Part shown: piece after piece, positions 20,706 to 33,041 of the stretch | Position numbering within the stretch: the stretch's first letter is position 1 | How the letters are laid out: the number at the start of each line of letters is the position of its first letter | NCBI GenBank assembly: GCA_951799445.1 | Contig: OX637287.1 | Location: 34,428,224-34,492,223 of the forward strand | Direction: 5' to 3' | Origin: Pseudisothecium myosuroides | Lineage: Eukaryota; Streptophyta; Bryopsida; Hypnales; Lembophyllaceae | Length of the DNA: 64,000 nt | Notes under the pieces: generated by a model | What the model was told of the DNA's origin: nothing | The model's input: only the letters and a program-made list of their open reading frames with translations | Database searches by the model: none | Translations under genes and position numbers: made by a program

Positions 20706-23031
20706 AGTGGTGGGTGCCGTGGGATCCCAATTGCATTGGGACGTTAGTAGCCTTTCTGTGTACGGAAATCAAGCTGTACTGTGCATGTGTCACACCCAGC
20801 ATAAACCACTACAGTCGTTATGATTGCCATTTCATTCGAGACGTGCTCAATGCAATGAGAATCCGAACCTTTGCCTCCCCATGGATTCCCCAAAAATAAA
20901 CTAATGACGAACTACTGATCGACTTCGTGTAGGCCACCAATGGAGTGTAATGTGTGCGCGTGATGTAGACCTTTTGAAAGGTACGGCTTGAATAAACAAA
21001 CCGCCCAGCAGGGTCCCACGGGAGTGGAGAAAATGTACTGGATATGTAGTGAATCGGAATTTATATCTCGGATGGGAGCTCAGAATTCTAGTTTTGCAAT
21101 ATAATAATTCAGCCATCTAGGCATGAAGAATGCTTGGCTGGAGCCAGCCTGGAGGATCATTCACTAAGCTAACCACATCAAACTTAGTATTCCAATCTTG
21201 ACTGACTGATGCATGTTTAATAATTTACATTAAACTCTTAATGCATACGAGCCTTAATTTGTAGTTGTTTCTCTCTTTTATGTGTAATTGTGTATGATAT
21301 TGAACAAGTACTTGGGGTGTTTGCCCTACCAGCCAAGCCACTTGTGGCTGGCAGTTTTGTATTGTGACTTTGCAATGAAATTTTGTTTCATTTGTTTAAA
21401 AAACAAACCAACAAGTATTTGGGGTACTTCAGGTTGCAATTAATAGACAGGGTGTTGATCAAGAATTTTTTTTCACATGAGTTCTTTTTCATGCTGTCAA
21501 ACTCTTGATTAAGCTTATCACATTTGTCAATGGTGAGAGTAGCAAGTGAGTTTGAAACTGGGTACGGCTTGAAACGTGGGACTCACACAGGATGTGATAT
21601 TGGATTGGAGAACTCAAGATGATAACTTATTCATGATTGCTGGATGCGTGTGCGCGTTCTTTGCAACTTCACGAGAATGTACCACGAAACCATCGATCTG
21701 GGTTGCACACCAGTAAGCTCAGCTTGTGCCAATTACTGAGACACCAACCAATTCCTGCTACAGTACGTTATGCTGAAGATAGGCACGAACAACAAATGGT
21801 CCAAATGGTCCAAATGGAGGCGGCTTGGCTTTGTTAGTGGAACACACAACATGTACGTCTAAGATCCCGGCCCACAGGCAGATGGCCAATTGATGATGGA
21901 GAAAGATTTCGAGCACCACTTCCTGTGACACCATTGGAAACGGAAAAAGTGGACTGTCCTTGCATTTGGAACAAATCAATAGTTTGGTTTTGGCCCATAC
22001 TGAGGACGTGAAGAAGGCACCAATCCCTTGACGCACCTCAATATGTAGCCTTTTGGAAGGGGTGTAGCCTCTGTATATCATCATCAACAAGGAGATTTGA
22101 TCATCATCACAACGTCGTGAAGGAAGGTAGAGAGGTTTGAAATTGTGGTATTTTTGTTCAATTTTTTGGGTCTCATAACCGGTTGTTGACTTTTCAACGC
22201 TACTGTGGCACCATTCCATTGGTAACCCGTCACCGTTGCCACTACAAGTTGCAACTCATAACCTTCTGTCCTTTCAACTTGCTTCCTACACCCTTGGATC
22301 ATGTAGATCAAAGGTTGTGATTGAAAAATGTACAACTGGTTATATACGATAACCTATTCGCCGCAAGCGTAGCTCATCAGTTATCTAATATATAATTGGT
22401 TGATCTAATCGGGAAAATAATGTGGCCAAGCAGAGCCAGATGACACTCATGACAGACTTGCATTTCAGGTCCAGGTTGGGCATGTTCAAGCAATGAACGT
22501 GAAACCTGATTTGTTTACGTCAAGTAGACTCTTTCTAAAATTTTGTTGTTATTATTATTTTTTACAAATCGTTACCAGTTGCTCCAAGAAAGCATGATGG
22601 GTATCTCCAGGTGATGGTGATCCATCTCTAGCTACGGGTATAATTCCTTCCAACGTGGGTTGTATTCTTCTATTTCAAAATGTTGTTTTATTCTAAAATT
22701 GTGTGCGATTTTGACTCTGACTGACGGTCTCCTGATGGACAGCATGAAATGAAGTTCCTAACACTTTGGACCCATTTTCTATTTCAAGGAAGAGTCAAGG
22801 TATCCTATGTCTTCTGATTGTTTGACATTTCCTTGTTAAAATACCCTTGAAATTGAGTCCAGTGATAGTATAAGATTCTTATCTCATATCAATCAGGTTT
22901 GCATCAACAAGCATTCCATGTATGGCCTTTCCAATGCAAGTACTCCCTCTGTCCCTCGAGAAACCTCTGAATCAGACATAACGCATTCCATGTGTGTCCA
23001 ACTTAATGGCCTTTTCATTCTAAGTAAGGTA
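20706..23031. other. Balanced-composition intergenic block, no supported gene
   Basis: Composition is less AT-rich than the flanks. A diverged SINE-like unit lies at about 21335-21410. The minus frame 21758-22219 is the longest, but it shows no family motif and contains a short repeat (GGTCCAAAT in tandem at about 21798-21815). I see no RNA gene. Confidence 0.35.
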
Positions 23032-23262
23032 CATTAGAAGAGATTTGAGGCCTCTAGAAGACTATGAGTTTCCAGGGCGTTCCCAGCCTAAGAACTCTGT
23101 CACATGCTCAGTTTGACGTGGCCAAGAGAGTGCCACATCAGATTATTTAAAAAATTTAAATTTAAATTTTTTTGACAACATTACTGTTTGTTCAAAGCAG
23201 GGGAATTGGGAAGGAGAACAACCCTAAAACGGCCCTACGGAGACCTCAAATCTCTTCTAATG
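23032..23262. mobile_element. CATTAG-ended foldback MITE, copy 2
   Basis: CATTAGAAGAGATTTGAGGC at the left is matched by an inverted CATTAGAAGAGATTTGAGGT at the right, about 20 bases of nearly perfect terminal repeat. The interior has GACGTGGCC...GTGCCACATC, as in the first copy. Flanking bases show no clear duplication. Confidence 0.75.
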
Positions 23263-24708
23263 CTTTGAAATCTAAAATCCATGGTCATAGGTACCGCAAG
23301 TAGAAGGTCATATTTTTCTCAATATAATAAACTTTGTTGAAAAACAATCAGCATTTTAACTTGTGTACCAAAAAAATTTAGAAATTACATCATGTTCTAA
23401 ATTTCTAGGCTCAAGGCTCATACAATCCTCCCTCACCGCTTCAAGGCTCAAGCTCACATGCTCACATCCTAGCGTTGTTGTAATTTTCGTAGACCGTAGT
23501 TTAGACTGGTTTATATTAGTGGTAGTTGGAATTGGAGAAATTAAGCCATACAATTAGCTTGGGAGAACCATTCAAGATTGCAAGAAAAAACCATGCTCTC
23601 TATTTTGTTGTTGGATAATTTTATATTTCTTACCCTCCTATAGCTAATTTGGGTCTCTAATTCCAAAGATGAACTTAAAATTTCCATTCAAGGTAAACAA
23701 AAATTTCATTGTTTTTGTTAGAGACCAAGCAGGTGGATTGGCTCTCCCTACCTATGTGGATGGGTCTTCAATGGAGTGGTTTCACCCCACACATATTGTA
23801 GCATGTCATTATTAATGTGGAACATCCAAGTCTTCAACTCAAAACTTGAATAGATAAGCAAAGTAGCTATTCATATGCATCACTCTTTGCTGCTTCAAGA
23901 CCCCAATGATTTGTTTGTACTAAGTCTATGACCCATTGTAAGGGCCTATAGTGTGTTGCTTTTTAAAATTTATAACATATTCTTTAAGTAGCAGAAAATT
24001 CAAATTCTATTTGCAACATCTTTAACTACAATTTAGTAATCTAGTTGAACAAAAAATTCACTATGAAGCCACATAAAAGTCACTACTCTTACTATGTTTC
24101 TTTAAGTGATGATACTTCAATTGATAAATGGAAGATAAACATGCAATCTACAATTAAAAGATGCTTGATACAAGTAAATACAAGGTATTATTGCACTTGA
24201 GGATCGCTAGTAGACTTGAGCATAGACTAAGCTTTATTTCTAAAAGGATCCCCCCCCGACCAAGATAGTCAACAAAATATTCCAATTATTAGACCAATAG
24301 TTACATTTTTTACTTTCTATAGTGATCTAAAAAGTCATCTATGAGTCCTTACAAGGTTAACCCAATAAAAATACTTAGAAAATTTTCAACCCTTTAAATG
24401 GTCAACTAGGTCTTGTGGATGTTGAAGAATGGATGATTTTGAGCCAATTTTGGTGTATAACTTTTTTGATGTTGTATCCACATCATTGAATTTAGCTCAA
24501 GACATTTTAGTTTTATTTTATTTTATATGGGATAGTTTATCAGAAAATGTTACATAGTTATCCATTGTATTTCAATACTTTGAGCTTCTTTTTTTCTTGA
24601 AAACTTGATTTTGACATTCAAAATGATTTCTTTTGCTTTTGAGCAAAACTACCAATATAAAGCATTTCAAATGTAATTTCTACTCCCTTTGTAAATTTTA
24701 GAAATACT
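23263..24708. other. AT-rich intergenic DNA, nothing recognised
   Basis: Only short frames, no motifs. A run of C lies near 24251-24258. Confidence 0.45.
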
Positions 24709-25643
24709 TTAACCCCTAAAGGACCAAGGCCTTTTTTCTGCCAAAAAACACTCAAAACTGCCATATCTATAGCAAAGAGTATAAAAAATTGAAAGTTTTT
24801 TTTTCCACATCGAACCGTAGGATCTTACATCTAACTAGTATGAGAGTGTGTGGAAAAAATTTCAAAATTTTTGACCACTCAGATTGCAAGATATCTGCGT
24901 TCAAAGTGAAAAAAATAAGTTTTTCAGCACATTGCGGGACTAGATTTTTTGACTTTGAACATTTTTAACATAAAATTTTTGCACTACAAAGTTTTGAGCT
25001 TTAAATCTTTATAGTGGAGAATTGAGTTGAGAGTCTAGGGAAAAAAAAATTCAAAAAAACTTAATTATCATTCTTAAAAAAATTGTTAAGTAGAAGTAGG
25101 TACAAGATAGAAGGAAAATCTAAAATATTAATATATTTTAGATGGAATTAAAATGCACTAATCCCAATGGTGAGATTGTTCTAGCAAGTAAATCAGACCA
25201 TGTAAAAAAAAAAATTGAAAAATTGAAAAAATTGCATTCAGAAATGAATCCTACGAGTTATTTTTTTCAAGAAGATGCTCTAACTGCTCGAAAAACAAGA
25301 ATGTCCGTAACTTTCTCATAACATATCCAAATGAAATGTATCAAAGCTTTCCAGATAGACAAAAATATAATCTACAAGAAAAAAACATTAAAAAGAAATA
25401 TTCAAATTTTTGTTCAATTTTTTTTTGCTGCCCGGGCTGCCTCCCGTCCCCTCATTTGAGCTTATTTGGTCATAATTTTTTTTCCCCGGCACCAATTGTG
25501 AAAAAAATTATATTCCCACAAGGCTTATCAGTTTTTCTATCTCCAAAAAAAGTTCCAAAAAATCAAAACAAAATTTCAGCTCGTAAGTACCTGTCCGAAA
25601 ACGCATTTGTCCCCCGAAGGGACAATGGTCCTTTAGGGGTTAA
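24709..25643 (+). mobile_element. TTAA-flanked piggyBac-like MITE, subfamily C-A (well preserved)
   Basis: This 935-bp copy runs from TTAA 24709-24712 to TTAA 25640-25643. Ends are perfect over at least 14 bases: CCCCTAAAGGACCA at the left, TGGTCCTTTAGGGG at the right. Inside the right A end is the palindrome TTTGTCCCCCGAAGGGACAA. It directly abuts the next element and shares its right TTAA. Confidence 0.92.
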
Positions 25644-26592
25644 GCCCTAAAGTTCCATGACTATGTTTTTCCTGAAACTGCTCAAAAACTATCATTTTCA
25701 ATATAAGTACCAAATTTTTGGAAAAAACTTTTTTTGATACATATAACTGTAGAATCTTGTAGAACACTAGTTTCAAAAATGTAGAATTTTTTTTGAAAAG
25801 ACGTAGAAAAAGTTTCAAAAATTTCTACCGTGTGGATTGCAAGATAATAGCATTTGAATTGACAAAAATCCTTTTTTTGGCCCTGCGAGAAATCGGGCAG
25901 CTGCACTTTACAAGCTCACTTTTCTATGAAAAAATGTTCAAAATGGTGATGCTTCTTTGGATTTTTTTTCTAAGCAAGTTTTTTACATGCTTGAAAATTT
26001 TCAAGTCATTTGGAATTGTACAACATACAGGAAAAAAAAAATTAAGTAGAAAGAAGTAGAGAATGTTTCAAAATACTAAATTGTTAAGAATTTAATTATG
26101 GAATTGAAAAATGTCAATCCCAATGGTTGCAATGTTATCATAAACAATTTACATCTTATGATTTTTTTTTTTTTCAAAAAATATTGAAAATTGAGTGAAA
26201 TAAACAGCTTCAAAGTTTATTTTAGAGTACAGAATCCATAACTGCTCGCAAACTAAAACTCCTCATAACTTTTGACTCAATGGTCGAAATGGAATGATTC
26301 AAAGCTTTCTATGTATATATAACTTAAGAAACCAATTTCAAATTTTTGTTTTAAAAAAAAGTGATTTTTTTAGATCTGCCCGAACTGCCCATTTAAGGAA
26401 AAAAATAGCATATTAGGCTATAACTTTTGACTCATATTTCCAAATGTCATGAAATTTAGTTCATATGAAAGATATTCCTTGTCTCCACCTTCTATTAAAA
26501 TTTTAGCCCAAAATATGGAAATCTCTAGTCGTACGTACCTGTCCATAATTTCTATACTGCCAAAAAATGCATGTTGGTCCTTTAGGAGTTAA
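25640..26592 (+). mobile_element. TTAA-flanked piggyBac-like MITE, subfamily D-B, abutting the previous copy
   Basis: TTAA 25640-25643 is shared with the element at 24709. The other boundary is TTAA 26589-26592. The left end reads GCCCTAAAGTTCCATGA and the right TTGGTCCTTTAGGAG. The left half is a distinct 'D' version whose interior (GGGCAGCTGCACTT) matches 53646-54591 in reverse. The right end is the B type. Confidence 0.85.
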
Positions 26593-26787
26593 AAGAAGCA
26601 TTTTAGTGAAGTTTGAATTTGAGGATCTATGACAACGTTTCTAAATATGGAGTGGCACAAAAAAATTCTTTATACCACAATGTTCTACACTATCATGAAT
26701 TTCTATTTTGCAAATTTTAGATTTTTCTTCATTTTTTCTTCAAAAATTCATGGTAATTAGAAATTTACACCAAAAAATTTGAAAATT

Positions 26788-27716
26788 TTAACCCCTAAAG
26801 GACCAAGGCCTTTTTTCTGCCAAAAAATACTGAAAATTGCCATTTTTGTAGCAAAGAGTTGAAAAAAAATTTAATTGTTTTTTTCCACATCTAATTGTAG
26901 GATCTTACACCTAACTAGTATGAGAGTGTATGGAAAACATTTCAGAATTTTTGACCGCACCAATTGCAAGATATCTGCGTTTAAAGTGGAAAAAACGAGT
27001 TTTTCAGCACATTGCGGGATTGGAATTTTTGACTTTGAACATTTTTAACTTAAAATTTTTGCACTATAAGTATTGAGCTTTAAATTCTTATAGTGGAAAA
27101 TTGAGTTGAGAATCTAGGGAAAAAAAGGAAATTCAAAAAAACTCAATTTCATTCTTAAAAAAATTGTTAAATAGAAGTAGGTATGAGATAGAAGGAAAAT
27201 CTAAAATATTAATATCTTTTAGATGGAATTAAAATGCACTAATCCCAATGGTGAGATTGTTCTAGCAAGTAAACTAAACCATTCCAAAAAAAAAAAATTT
27301 GAAAAATTTGAAAAATTGCATTCAGAAATGAATCCTACGAGTTATTTTTTTCAAGAAGATGCTCTAACTGTCCGAAAAACAAGAATGTCCATAACTTCCT
27401 CATAAAAATCCACATGAAATCAATCAAAGCTTTCCAGATAGACAAAAATATAATCTATGAGAAAAAAAAATTAAAAAATTAAAAAATTAAAAATTAAATT
27501 TTTTTTTTGTTGCCCCCCGTCCCCTGTTTTGAGCTTATTTGGTCATAACTTTTTTTCCTGTACACTGATTGTGAAAAAATTTATATTCCCATGAAGCTAA
27601 TCAGCTTTTTTACCTCCAAAAAAAGTTTTAAAAAATCAAGAAAAAATTTCAGCCCGTAGGTACTTGCCTGAAAACGCATTTGTCCCCAGTAGGGACAATG
27701 GTCCTTCAGGGGTTAA
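26788..27716 (+). mobile_element. TTAA-flanked piggyBac-like MITE, subfamily C-A (well preserved)
   Basis: TTAA 26788-26791 and 27713-27716 bound 929 bp. Ends are CCCCTAAAGGACCAAGGCC and TGGTCCTTCAGGGG. It is closely similar to the copy at 24709-25643 along its whole length. A small open frame inside (27223-27405) is a by-product of the repeat. Confidence 0.92.
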
Positions 27717-28851
27717 GACAAATATTAGACATGTGATTCCATCTCTGAAAAATAAAACCAAAAGAATTCACTCATAAACATAGAAGAAAATGGAGGATAT
27801 GGAGTGTGGGACTTCCAAATTTGACTACGCAATGATAGACTCCATCTTTTCAGGAGTTAGGACTTGGTCTCCATCATTCATCATTTTATGACAAATAATT
27901 AGACCAAGTGTGGGTCTTCAAGCTTAGTCTATGATGTGGCCCATGTTTCTACAAGTGGATGGTCAAGCATTTGTAAAGAGGTGTGCCCATAAGACTTTTT
28001 CTTCAGTACCGTACTACTCTTGGCATAGTCTATTTTGAAATTGTGAATGCTGAGGTAAATGGGGCCCAAACCTCAAACGTGCACGCAACCACAGTACTTG
28101 GGGAACCTCACCAAATTCCAGAATAATGCCACGGGACTTTCGGTTGTTGGGTAGAAGTAGTCATAATCTGTAAGCTTAAGTTAAGCTTATCAAGTGTTCA
28201 GTTGGGGACACAAACTTTTAGAAATGTTTACTTCTTGGAATAAACTCTGGTCTAAGAAAAATAAAAAAAATAAAAACTTTTAGAAGTAGGCAGTTAAGCC
28301 CCGGCTTGGAAAGCATTCCACTTCTGTCCGGCATTCTTAGCATCAAGAGCATGATTTTTATTGTTCAATGGACATGATTTTGTGGGATCTGGTTACCATT
28401 TTGAGAAGCAATTGGCCACATTTATTTTATAGTTTGCTCATTCTATATTTGGTGAGAGTAGGTTTGTTTTGTTTCTGGAACAAATGAAACCGAATTTCAT
28501 TGCAAGGGTGAACAGCAAGTGTAAGGGCCAGCTTACATATGAGCCCGGTGGGCTAGAAAAGCAACTAGAAGACAAGAACAATGCCATCGATGATCAGTAA
28601 GTGTGGAAGGAGGAGAGAGAGTTCTACCGATCCCAGTGTATTCCACATTGTAGAAGCAGCATAAAAGTGTTTCTATATTTCAACCCTGTTGACTCCTCCC
28701 ACCCACTGATACATGTGAGGAGGTCCTAAGTCATGAGATTAGACCAGCATTTTTGGGGGGTGAAATTTCACCAACTTTCACAAAAAGGAGCTAATATCCT
28801 AGTGTCCCTCCAAATTTAATTCAATGGCATGCTGCCAGGAACACTAAAGCG
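27717..28851. other. Intergenic DNA with one SINE-like tail
   Basis: At about 28480-28510 the sequence reads ACAAATGAAACCGAATTTCA, the reverse complement of the SINE-like tail described at 10313-10360. Nothing else is recognised. Confidence 0.45.
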
Positions 28852-28991
28852 AAGGTAAACGCACCCATTCTTGTCTGTTTACCACATTCCGTCGGTATGT
28901 AGCAAAAGTGTACATTTTCTTTCTAGAATGTACTCCTTTTGTACATGATGACGGAATGGGGTGTACAGACAAGAATGGGTGCGTCTACCTT
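28852..28991. mobile_element. Compact 140-bp hairpin element
   Basis: Inverted arms of about 42 bases, beginning AAGGTAAACGCACCCATTCT and closing with the matching complement AGAATGGGTGCGTCTACCTT, differ at only a few positions. The loop is itself a hairpin: GTACATTTTCT...AGAATGTAC at 28909-28932. It is a MITE-like foldback. The target duplication is not clear. Confidence 0.85.
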
Positions 28992-29701
28992 GCAGTGAAA
29001 AAAAGGATTGGATTATATCCGTCCACCGATGTCGCCTCTAGAATCACCTTACCATCATTCTGGTTGACATTTATGTTTTTTGAACTAAGGTATGTGCGCA
29101 CCTAATATTTACCATAAATACAACTAGGTATAATTACTACCATATTATTAAACATAAATTATTTTTATTAAACCTTATTGGCAACTGAAAGAGGGTTAAT
29201 TCCAATAAACTTTAGTATGAATTATGTGGACACCATATGAATAAGTTATGAATTTTCAAAGTATTGTCTTTGGTGGTATTAGGAACCAACACTAGACTCT
29301 CGTAGACTTTTATTTTGAAGTTTTGTAGATCTTATCTAATTAATATCTAGGAAAAATTAACTCTTTTTACTTCAAATGTAGGTGTCATTTTGGGGCACAC
29401 TATTGATTGTGGATGTAGTTTATATACCTCAATATGTGAAGATCTTCTATTTCTTTTAAGCTCTTATGACAAGGAGTCCCTATATTTTGGCAAACAGATT
29501 GTATCTCTTTATTGTAATTAGATTTTGGCAAAGTAATTGTATCATCGTGCTCGAATGTACAAAATTAGATATAGTGTAAGGGAAAAATAGCAAAATCTAA
29601 TTATAATAAAGAAATATATATTTTCCAAAATTAGGGCATTGTCATGCCAATTGATTGAAATTTCTATAGAAGTAATTATGAAACTTTTTTGAAAATGTTT
29701 G
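28992..29701. other. AT-rich intergenic DNA, nothing recognised
   Basis: No supported feature. Confidence 0.45.
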
Positions 29702-30645
29702 TTAACCCCTAAAGGCCCAAGGCCGTTTTTCTGCCAAAAAACCATCAAAACTGCCATTTCTATAGCAAGGAGTAAAAAAAAATGAAAAATGTTTTTTTTT
29801 CACATCTAACCGTAGGATCTTAAACCTAACTAGTATGAGAATGTGTGGAAAAAATTTCAGAATTTTTGACAGCTCAGATTGCAAGAAAACTGCGTTTAAA
29901 GTGGAAAAATCAAGTATTTCAGCACATTGCAGGACTAGATTTTTTGACTTTTAAACATTTTGCACTTAAAATTTTTGCACTACAGAGTTTTGTGCTTCAA
30001 ATCTTTATAGTGGAGAATTGAGTTGAGAGTCTAGGAAAAAAAATAATATTCAAAAAAACTTAATTATCATTCCTAAAAAAATTATTAAGTAGAAGTAGGT
30101 ACGAGATAGAAGGAAAATCTAAAACATTAATATATTTTAGATGGAATTAAAATACACTAATCCCAATGGTGAGATTGTTCTATCATGTAAACTAAACCAT
30201 GAGAATTTTTATTTTTTTTAAATTGCAAAAATAGCATTTAGAAATGAATTTTACAAGTTATTTTTTTCAAGAAGATGCTCTAATTGCCCGAAAAACAAGA
30301 ATGTCCATAACTTTCTCATAACAAATCCAAATGAAATGAATCAAAGCTTTCCAGATAGACAAAAATATAATCTACAAGAAAAAAAATATTTTAAAAAAAA
30401 AAATCAAATTTTTGCCAAATTTTTCTTGCTGCCCGGATTGCCCAGTTACAAAAAAAAGTAACATATTTGGCCATAACTTTTGACTCCTATTTCCAAATGT
30501 CCTGAAAATTAGTGCATATGAAAGATATTCCTCGCGCCCACCTTCTATTAGAATTTCAGCTTAAAATATGGAAATATCTAGTCACACGGACCTGCCCAAA
30601 ATTTCTATACGGCCAAAAAATGCAGTCCGGTCCTTTAGGGGTTAA
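29702..30645 (+). mobile_element. TTAA-flanked piggyBac-like MITE, subfamily C-B (well preserved)
   Basis: TTAA 29702-29705 and 30642-30645 bound 944 bp. Ends are CCCCTAAAGGCCCAAGGCC and CCGGTCCTTTAGGGG. It is a close relative, in opposite orientation, of 18498-19437. The right B end contains TTCTATACGGCCAAAAAATG. Confidence 0.92.
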
Positions 30646-33041
30646 AGGAAAGATGTTCATATGGATGTTTCCTACATATACATGCTATAGTATATAAGAA
30701 ATTCGTCACCAATGTTTTTCAATGAATTATCATGCAAAACCATGAAAATTAAATTAAAAAAACCACAAAAAAAAAATTGGTTTTTTGAAACTAAAATTTG
30801 GTATGCTTGATTGGAATTGCGTAAGAAATGAATGTTAATTACGCAAAACAAAAAAATGTCAATTGTATTCTACATTATGCAAAGAAAATTGAATGATCCA
30901 AATTGCCATCACATATTTTTTTGATATTCCATTGTATACATTTCTTCACCAAATTAAACTTGAAAACAAACAAACCCTCTCCACCAATTTCCTCTAGTTC
31001 AATTAATCCTAACATCTACAATCATCATTTACACTTTAATTCAACATTAAGGTAATAAAATAACTACATCTAAATGTGTCCAAATAAGCTCTACTGATAA
31101 ATAAGTATGCAAGTTAATTGCCAATCAATTTTTGTAGGTAGATACTTTCAATTAAATCATAATGGAAGTAGCTATATAAATTTTGGAATCGCTATGAATT
31201 AGTTACAAATTTTCAAAGATGCAAGGTATAGGAGGCTATATGAGTATAATCTAGATGATGCCAAGATCTATTTGATGCACATCAAAAAATGACATAATTA
31301 GTATCAAAACATGTCATTTTGAAGAAGTTAAAACAAAAGAAAGTGTACCCTCAACTGCCCCTCAATAAGCTTCCTACTTCTATAACAATGTTTTTTATTT
31401 GGACAATATATTGCTCTTATGAAAAATGCCCCTAGCTCCTTCTTGATATTCCCTAGTACTAAGTGAGGGCACACGGACTCTACTATTTCAATTTCCAAGT
31501 AAGAAACTCTACTCTATAGTATTATAAATAGAGCCAATCATTGTGCCCAAATGACCCTCAACTCCACCTTAGACTTATTCTTATAGTACTCACTATTTTG
31601 GGTATTCTTCCTCTTTAAAAATAGGGGTTGGAATTGGGTGTGTTTACCTAAGTTATTACTTTTTATTTACAAAAAATCTCCCTTTTAGCAAAGGCATAAC
31701 ATTATCAACTAGTATGAAGCATTCCCCCTTTAAGGAGGGATTCTTAAAGATGCCTAGGAAAGAACTTAGTTATAATCTAAAGAAAATGATTGGACGGCTC
31801 GGAAGTTACACGAGAGCCATTGGCTAGTTGAAAGGTGTCTTGTTGGGTGGCTCCCACTTCCTGTTGAAGGAAAAGAGACCACTATAACATTGTTTGACAA
31901 TGTTATGGATATGTAAGGTAGACTATCCCATTTATATTTGCTACCTAATTTTGTCATCCTACTTTTGATCCCAATTCCTTCCAAAAAACCATCCAAACTC
32001 AATAATTTTTTAACAAAATCATTGCAATAATGCCAATAAGGATTTACATGTCAGTCCTTGAATGATGAACACTCATATCATTGGATACATGGGAGAATGC
32101 CACTACAAGAAAGGGGTGTTTTAAGTGAATTTTTAAGTATGATCCTAGACATAAGATTATAAGTAATGATCTTTTAGAAGATTTTTAATAAAATTTTGCT
32201 AGAAACACTTGAAGAGTCCTAATTGCTTGGTAATAGGCTTGTCTACCTCAGTCCTAGAGTCACTCCCTCATTACTTCTTTGAGAAGTGTTGTGGGACCTT
32301 AGATGAACTGACTTTTAATTCACGCCAGCCCAATAGTGGCTGGCGTTTCTTTCTTCTTCCACACATTTGTCCCCACTGTAATTTGTCCCCACTGTAGGCA
32401 GTTATTGTTGTCTCCTCTCCAGTGAGCTGATGATGAAGCAGCACAAAAGCAGGCAGAATCATGGTCGTGCTGGGGAGTGGATAGGCACCGACAATAAGGT
32501 GAATCCTTTCATTCCTCAACAAGAATAGTCTAGCCAACCATAGAAAGTCAAAGTAGGGTCTTGGAAGCTTGCATCTTTGTTTTGAGTTTTCTATGTTGAT
32601 AGAGCACCGCACATGGTATATGTGGATCAAGGTCATTCCATAGTGATACTACAGTGACCTGTCTTCAAATCTTCAACAGTGACATAACTAGCGTTCAACC
32701 CATTCGTAGGAGCTGAAAGTCATCATCTCTTCCCTGATAAGTTATTCCCCATGCAGCAAGGTATACCATATGTACAGTACTGTACCCCACAATTTTTTCA
32801 ATGCATAAAAGTCTTGGACCTTAAAAAGCTTACTGTACGATTTTCTGCCAACAAGAAAAAAAAATGACAGGTGGTAGAACACGTCGCGACAGTGAACTCA
32901 GAATCATTTCTCAATGAATGTATGAATCGTTTCGAAGCAATATGCCTTGAAGGTACACCGGAAGAATTCCTAAAAAGATTCTTGGAAGATACAAACAAAG
33001 TAAATGCAGTAAAAAATTAAAAGAACCTGCCATGGAATCTC
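30646..33041. other. Intergenic DNA downstream of ATAD5
   Basis: No supported gene. A perfect 9-base stem with a 7-base loop (ACGCCAGCC...GGCTGGCGT) lies at 32322-32346. The 3' untranslated region of the minus-strand ATAD5 gene should lie just below 33042, but no poly(A) signal can be assigned with confidence. Confidence 0.4.

Noticed and set aside
21758..22219. 153-codon minus-strand open frame
   Set aside because: No family resemblance. It includes a short low-complexity repeat, and the composition allows such frames by chance.
27223..27405. Small open frame inside a TTAA element, partly conserved in sister copies
   Set aside because: Conservation is explained by shared repeat ancestry. 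The frame is broken in other copies.
29380..29480. Weak resemblance to a Copia-type polyprotein segment (VVYIPQYVK)
   Set aside because: Too short and lacking flanking domains or LTRs.
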